From Candidatus Omnitrophota bacterium (lineage in GTDB: Bacteria; Omnitrophota; Omnitrophia; Omnitrophales; Aquincolibacteriaceae), in the NCBI GenBank assembly GCA_022705945.1, contig JAKJDL010000014.1, positions 4,506-39,166 on the forward strand: DNA of 34,661 nt, in the 5' to 3' direction. Below, piece after piece: positions 34,501-34,661 of this stretch (positions are counted from its first letter, which is position 1; each line of letters begins with the position of its first letter). The translations under genes were made by a program, and so were the position numbers. The notes under the pieces were generated by a model. It worked only from the letters and a program-made list of their open reading frames with translations. It ran no database searches and was not told the origin of the DNA.

Positions 34501-34661
34501 AGCTATAGCCTGCAGGTAAAGGAAAACCTGAAACAGCAGTCGTTAACGAAAACCACGCAGGTGAGTGCCGCGACCGTTGCCGCGGAGCTCTCGAAAGCGG
34601 TCGCCGCGGGGACGATCACGGCGGATGATTCGCGAAAAGCGAAAATCGAGGCGGCCATCGC
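25564..34661 (+). CDS. Giant exported repeat protein (partial, at least 3,032 residues)
   Basis: One open frame runs from ATG 25564 to the window edge without a stop; the C-terminus is missing. A full AAAGGAGGT site (25546-25554) precedes it. Residues 1-37 form a signal peptide (ALRVISLFVVFVFLL, cleavage near VFA/YG). Residues 130-1900 are a long series of short beta-strand repeats of YD/RHS style (FTYD, RYD, SYRYDREGELV, TYEYD). They include four DG-x-x-G-[TS]-x-D-D loops (925-1240), a charged helical segment (795-848) and four C-x6-9-C pairs. From about 1907 a 166-residue unit is duplicated. From 2244 an unrecognised repeat of about 87 residues continues to the edge. The product is inferred to be an extracellular or cell-surface fibre-like protein, possibly an adhesin; no enzymatic domain is recognised so far. 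Confidence 0.9.
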   Translation, partial: MLSACHGEKKPVALRVISLFVVFVFLLTQSDVQLVFAYGVAPQSSSVTPAPVDSSKLDKIHYMQDLDELQRSMGAHDRSPLSGVSPDQAGTQVNPLIAEMPAEQLPVSSSFLAAANPLQNKTAEGATTVMQDGIMKVSYGDGTYFTYDVANNRLKEICDFTKAIRDSQGNVSYALEKRQYAYVKDAAQNEYVYVTTLNEADEREAYQKFSVMDGTLRDLVESGYWVADDAAGGYTAVVNRSYAGNQITEYDHSDAGGLVIRVFETDAKTSLSRLVSYTRVIYGEDGSAVEDSRIELRYDNQARTVTVIDRSFRATDGDKCLYWEYALTVNEERGELLSVGQLNLHDGSVVYRISYDPGVYTVTHGASDPDYLVRYERLPEGGFGRILKYRNGDYDVEFVYDRDPVSGDETVTVLNYKEHTFLKMGFTQGTAPVDASGLLENPQNVLSAGTFATEGVTPKLKELLKKEASGWIVTDPSDSRLFWVFEAYPDGEWGRLIRNKSPPETGASYVVTYTYEYDTTSETVYVYDMDHVFENGLNRYAHYSWTSSGQPRLLEVGYFSVGPSGAISRRPDGVTSYTSEILSPAVVPAGVFNEEIAYSSALSSLASDFGIDSGSAEPLRIISDTGNPDQLTVVLVSGGVEYHYRFNVETGDVLLWKTRAAQSSGEFLWTEYDSEGRRIFETLESQAGEFTLKFSYRYDREGELVVIDHGTRTLRILRLNPDGTIGETLQAGFFDDANKIYSLQGTGDKEAKWYAYGADGAMLTDDDSGSSRPKRGFEPGKAGEGPRLPSGDNTSIEDKIRRLRALMREFQECSEENMRSDWKLARKCEEMMGSIGGLQKDIENEQYRGLGVMGRGEGGGGDQDLNYHNPAPAPDYVVPLEGLGSAPVDNPMAVIERDALGNFVTDESGNLLISLNGTEQLWRSGPDGIFGSADDELFRLTDLSSGTTWFYEEGRVSRAVRMEDGKETILASYSFDGNAKTVTVTQADGSSYVYRYKDEKSPFETGELIRSAIVRDGIRTEQVYEDGRIVSSCAAGGGDCTTYSYDLASGLATVVSATGSRLVHLGVDGRLGTPDDYLIGGTGEIEVRSENGRVISILDNLHGSHTEFIYSNDSVNIVTSVDGVSISNVTVALGADGVLGTADDRYLAVDSYAPIPVRDAMGRLLRADGTVALSLSEAATFLEHQVIRYSWQEADPKVPGSEGSMTVSVYTAADSGLELRTVTVFSIGADGLVGTADDRLTFVESSDPATGIRFQQSFDAEGRVTLYRNLETGDELRYEFDDTNGKVTITSSGGYFKQVYKFDEDHPGDFSFARLMEEERDGVKRKWDENEQLVSVTDLVTGKETRTPSGQYVTSVTDKEGITTFFQNGVILAVIKRDGTVLRSYTHVVDPVTGELTDVDFEGRSTLARVSICLEGSSNNCSNWRVIYENGIMLEYELKNDRPVLVWVGDPLGTEFTQTTDPGTGDLTIRYNDGRKSVYSQVAGFFEIRNSISLRGEIETYCYYGSNMNEACASVNIDEARERMQAALDALSGTGIDTAKTKFEVPEITTADAGLDYSIKEDGTITFYAKRGTGKDWQDIPSALFSLGEFGHVTVYQLADNKIKQTIEFRGNLTVANVTKYDEDGRVEKSYTYNSGGTKIVSRSVYTYFSTDKEDEDYSLLKMVETYNVGDLNILDINALPANSGSLQSRAHYLARHAETKADGKETGLTEAALGRYDYLGLGLVDYTENYLKPLVPGEAPRFLSIVEQQYDIFQLVRSVTYKNTEGSDVCGSGFSGCEAVSMDEFTYYPGTDDIDFTTRWSIVNNDLDNRIKQSVYRTEQVDDEVTVTHDFGKDFVEDTADDEFTVTATKEVGDDLDGTASLVEWGSEVFTYTGISDSTLTVKDGYKTAFSDGKFTGLKSHAIQYDVYGDGTLIRSKNFEFIQGVETGRFTYSEARKMTGAMQGYEGTLSETLLSDLTEEAQVQFLGQEFTFTRTWQFGFEKPEEDRIFRSESYSVTSRDEKTTRSVSRDVVTDLLTYTHSVEITDPDVRSELLGLGNLLVTSDESLTASWSYAGAFGSDLQFLLDRKISLDVYGDGSLVRSKNFVVENGAETGEINYSETKDIPHNEMSYDGTHTVGQLLLGPDAGKVEWSDPVSRTQTWTHGFDTAASERRFEGESYSISSLDGKITRSANWDAIKGEVHYNYVEQVKVPYDTYTVGGVHVGESLLGDVKGDLNWNPKTILYMMSSRDAFYISNRFLDSESYQVTSRNRMETRTLSIDRYHPDGPKVSYSSSVRVTRPEITKLIEDENNTILEGDSAAFLSVFNDPEFANNPFYLVTGSTDGFNKTDRVITSKAYQVSARDGDTTHSLAVDDRVPEGYPVLTYQKQERLRLADIAGGDVEVFNRIGGTTTTEHIVGLLNDRDLVFVPPLTTVLDSGKTLGEVLQEALRANPYATFMVTSSSYIMKDGAAVATSEGYSWSSRDGNKTWSLSVNGAAPDGPEVSFNAAQRVSRATALETANKVTDPVKRAEAVAALESDPLASVMMSVTGDGAPVYQWTNSRDPNESFVITENNEVPEGPENSPTGTEWTFSRSVRVSRTAVLRRMQSIADPGQRAEKISELNACVNCVYFNEQRSGADDPVYQWSELGEPNISYSLAMNTKVPSGVPDVNGVYPKVKTEATYSVNRRVSKTEVLAHIQSDAGGDWIAAPEKKKAALDAYEALTKMNGAFYLSQTGTADPAYQWAVGANLSYTLSVNAVFHSALFSYSERVSREHLEAQYATLPSSDSRRSSIEAALETGLVFYRSQGDKGATYQWTNDSNKNVNYSLLIDTVSPDASPAEPLISFTVNSRASLEEMRSQFGLIADKVKRAEASGALVDWSAVYRSLTDGPAKIDGVDAVYQFGDASDNDTSYTVSMKSDVPMGDPAVNTGTEAVWGINTRVGKTEVEGWLNNTGITLIATDVTAAEALAAGENFYLSRSGLTDTGQYQWSSFEDPNVSYSLQVKENLKQQSLTKTTQVSAATVAAELSKAVAAGTITADDSRKAKIEAAI
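28336..29280 (+). repeat. Four acidic DG-x-x-G-[TS]-x-D-D loops in the giant protein
   Basis: The pattern occurs at 28336 (GPDGIFGSADDE), 28756 (GVDGRLGTPDDY), 28960 (GADGVLGTADDR) and 29239 (GADGLVGTADDR), each followed by a beta-strand. A degenerate fifth form (TADDEF) is at about 31078. The Asp/Gly spacing resembles calcium-binding loops of secreted proteins; metal binding is inference. Confidence 0.7.
31282..32277 (+). repeat. Tandem duplication of a 166-residue unit in the giant protein
   Basis: Unit 1 starts at 31282 (DVYGDGTLIRSKNF) and unit 2 at 31780 (DVYGDGSLVRSKNF), 498 bases apart. Matching landmarks keep register: ETGRFTYSE / ETGEINYSE, then FRSESYSVTSRDEK at about 31531 and FEGESYSISSLDGK at about 32026. 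Divergence between the copies is substantial, so the duplication is not recent. Confidence 0.8.
32293..34661 (+). repeat. Nine copies of an unrecognised ~87-residue YQW/RVSR repeat
   Basis: Copies begin at 32293, 32572, 32935, 33169, 33430, 33727, 33943, 34204 and 34465, spaced 72-121 residues and exactly 87 in three cases. Each has a YQW-type strand ([VAT]YQW[ST]), an N-x-SYSL-x-V strand, often a VP-x-G turn, then a strand ending in RVSR or RVSK that leads into a helix. Many copies end in a FY-x-S-x-TG-x-ADP-like segment before the next YQW. The run is cut by the window edge. Confidence 0.8.

Overview
This is a 34.7 kb bacterial window in which every supported gene lies on the + strand. It reads as a chromosome segment of an uncultured diderm bacterium. 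A secretin-based type IV pilus locus and an AsmA-like protein imply an outer membrane. The pilus gene set, the very long secreted repeat protein and the gene style suggest Omnitrophota or a neighbouring lineage; this is inference, since there is no rRNA or species marker. No transposase, integrase, phage gene, toxin-antitoxin pair or CRISPR array was seen.

Layout. (1) 1-2277: 3' end of tmRNA with its terminator, a short DnaJ-like cochaperone translationally coupled to a LOG-family protein, then tRNA-Val(TAC) and tRNA-Asp(GTC). (2) 2341-7162: a tightly packed housekeeping operon of rimO, a pgsA-pgpA fusion, cinA, thpR and a frameshifted HhH-GPD DNA glycosylase. The genes overlap or nearly touch, and the run starts from a promoter that places the rimO ATG almost at +1. 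(3) 7210-17358: the type IV pilus locus. It holds a stand-alone MshEN-type domain protein, two tandem PilB-type ATPases, pilC, a separately promoted and terminated major pilin, then pilM-N-O-P-Q. (4) 17505-25205: RNase E/G, rmuC, pcm, a basic-tail plus beta-barrel protein, a zinc-ribbon protein, a CCA-adding-type nucleotidyltransferase, a degenerate secreted nuclease-like protein and an AsmA-like protein. (5) 25206-25563: a 358-base regulatory region with a near-consensus sigma70 promoter, a 14-base palindrome at the predicted start of transcription and a structured leader. (6) 25564 to the window end: one uninterrupted reading frame of more than 3,030 codons with no stop in the window, encoding a giant exported repeat protein.

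How the parts fit. PilB, PilC and the PilM/N/O/P platform polymerise the pilin through the PilQ secretin. PgsA-PgpA makes phosphatidylglycerol in one polypeptide. RimO, RNase E/G, the CCA enzyme, tmRNA and the tRNAs belong to translation and RNA metabolism. The most novel item is the giant protein. Its first two thirds are YD/RHS-like beta-strand repeats with acidic DG-x-x-G-T-x-D-D loops and disulfide-type cysteine pairs. Its last third carries a 166-residue tandem duplication and then a run of about 87-residue units, each a YQW-type strand motif followed by a helical RVSR-type motif, which I do not recognise as a named family.
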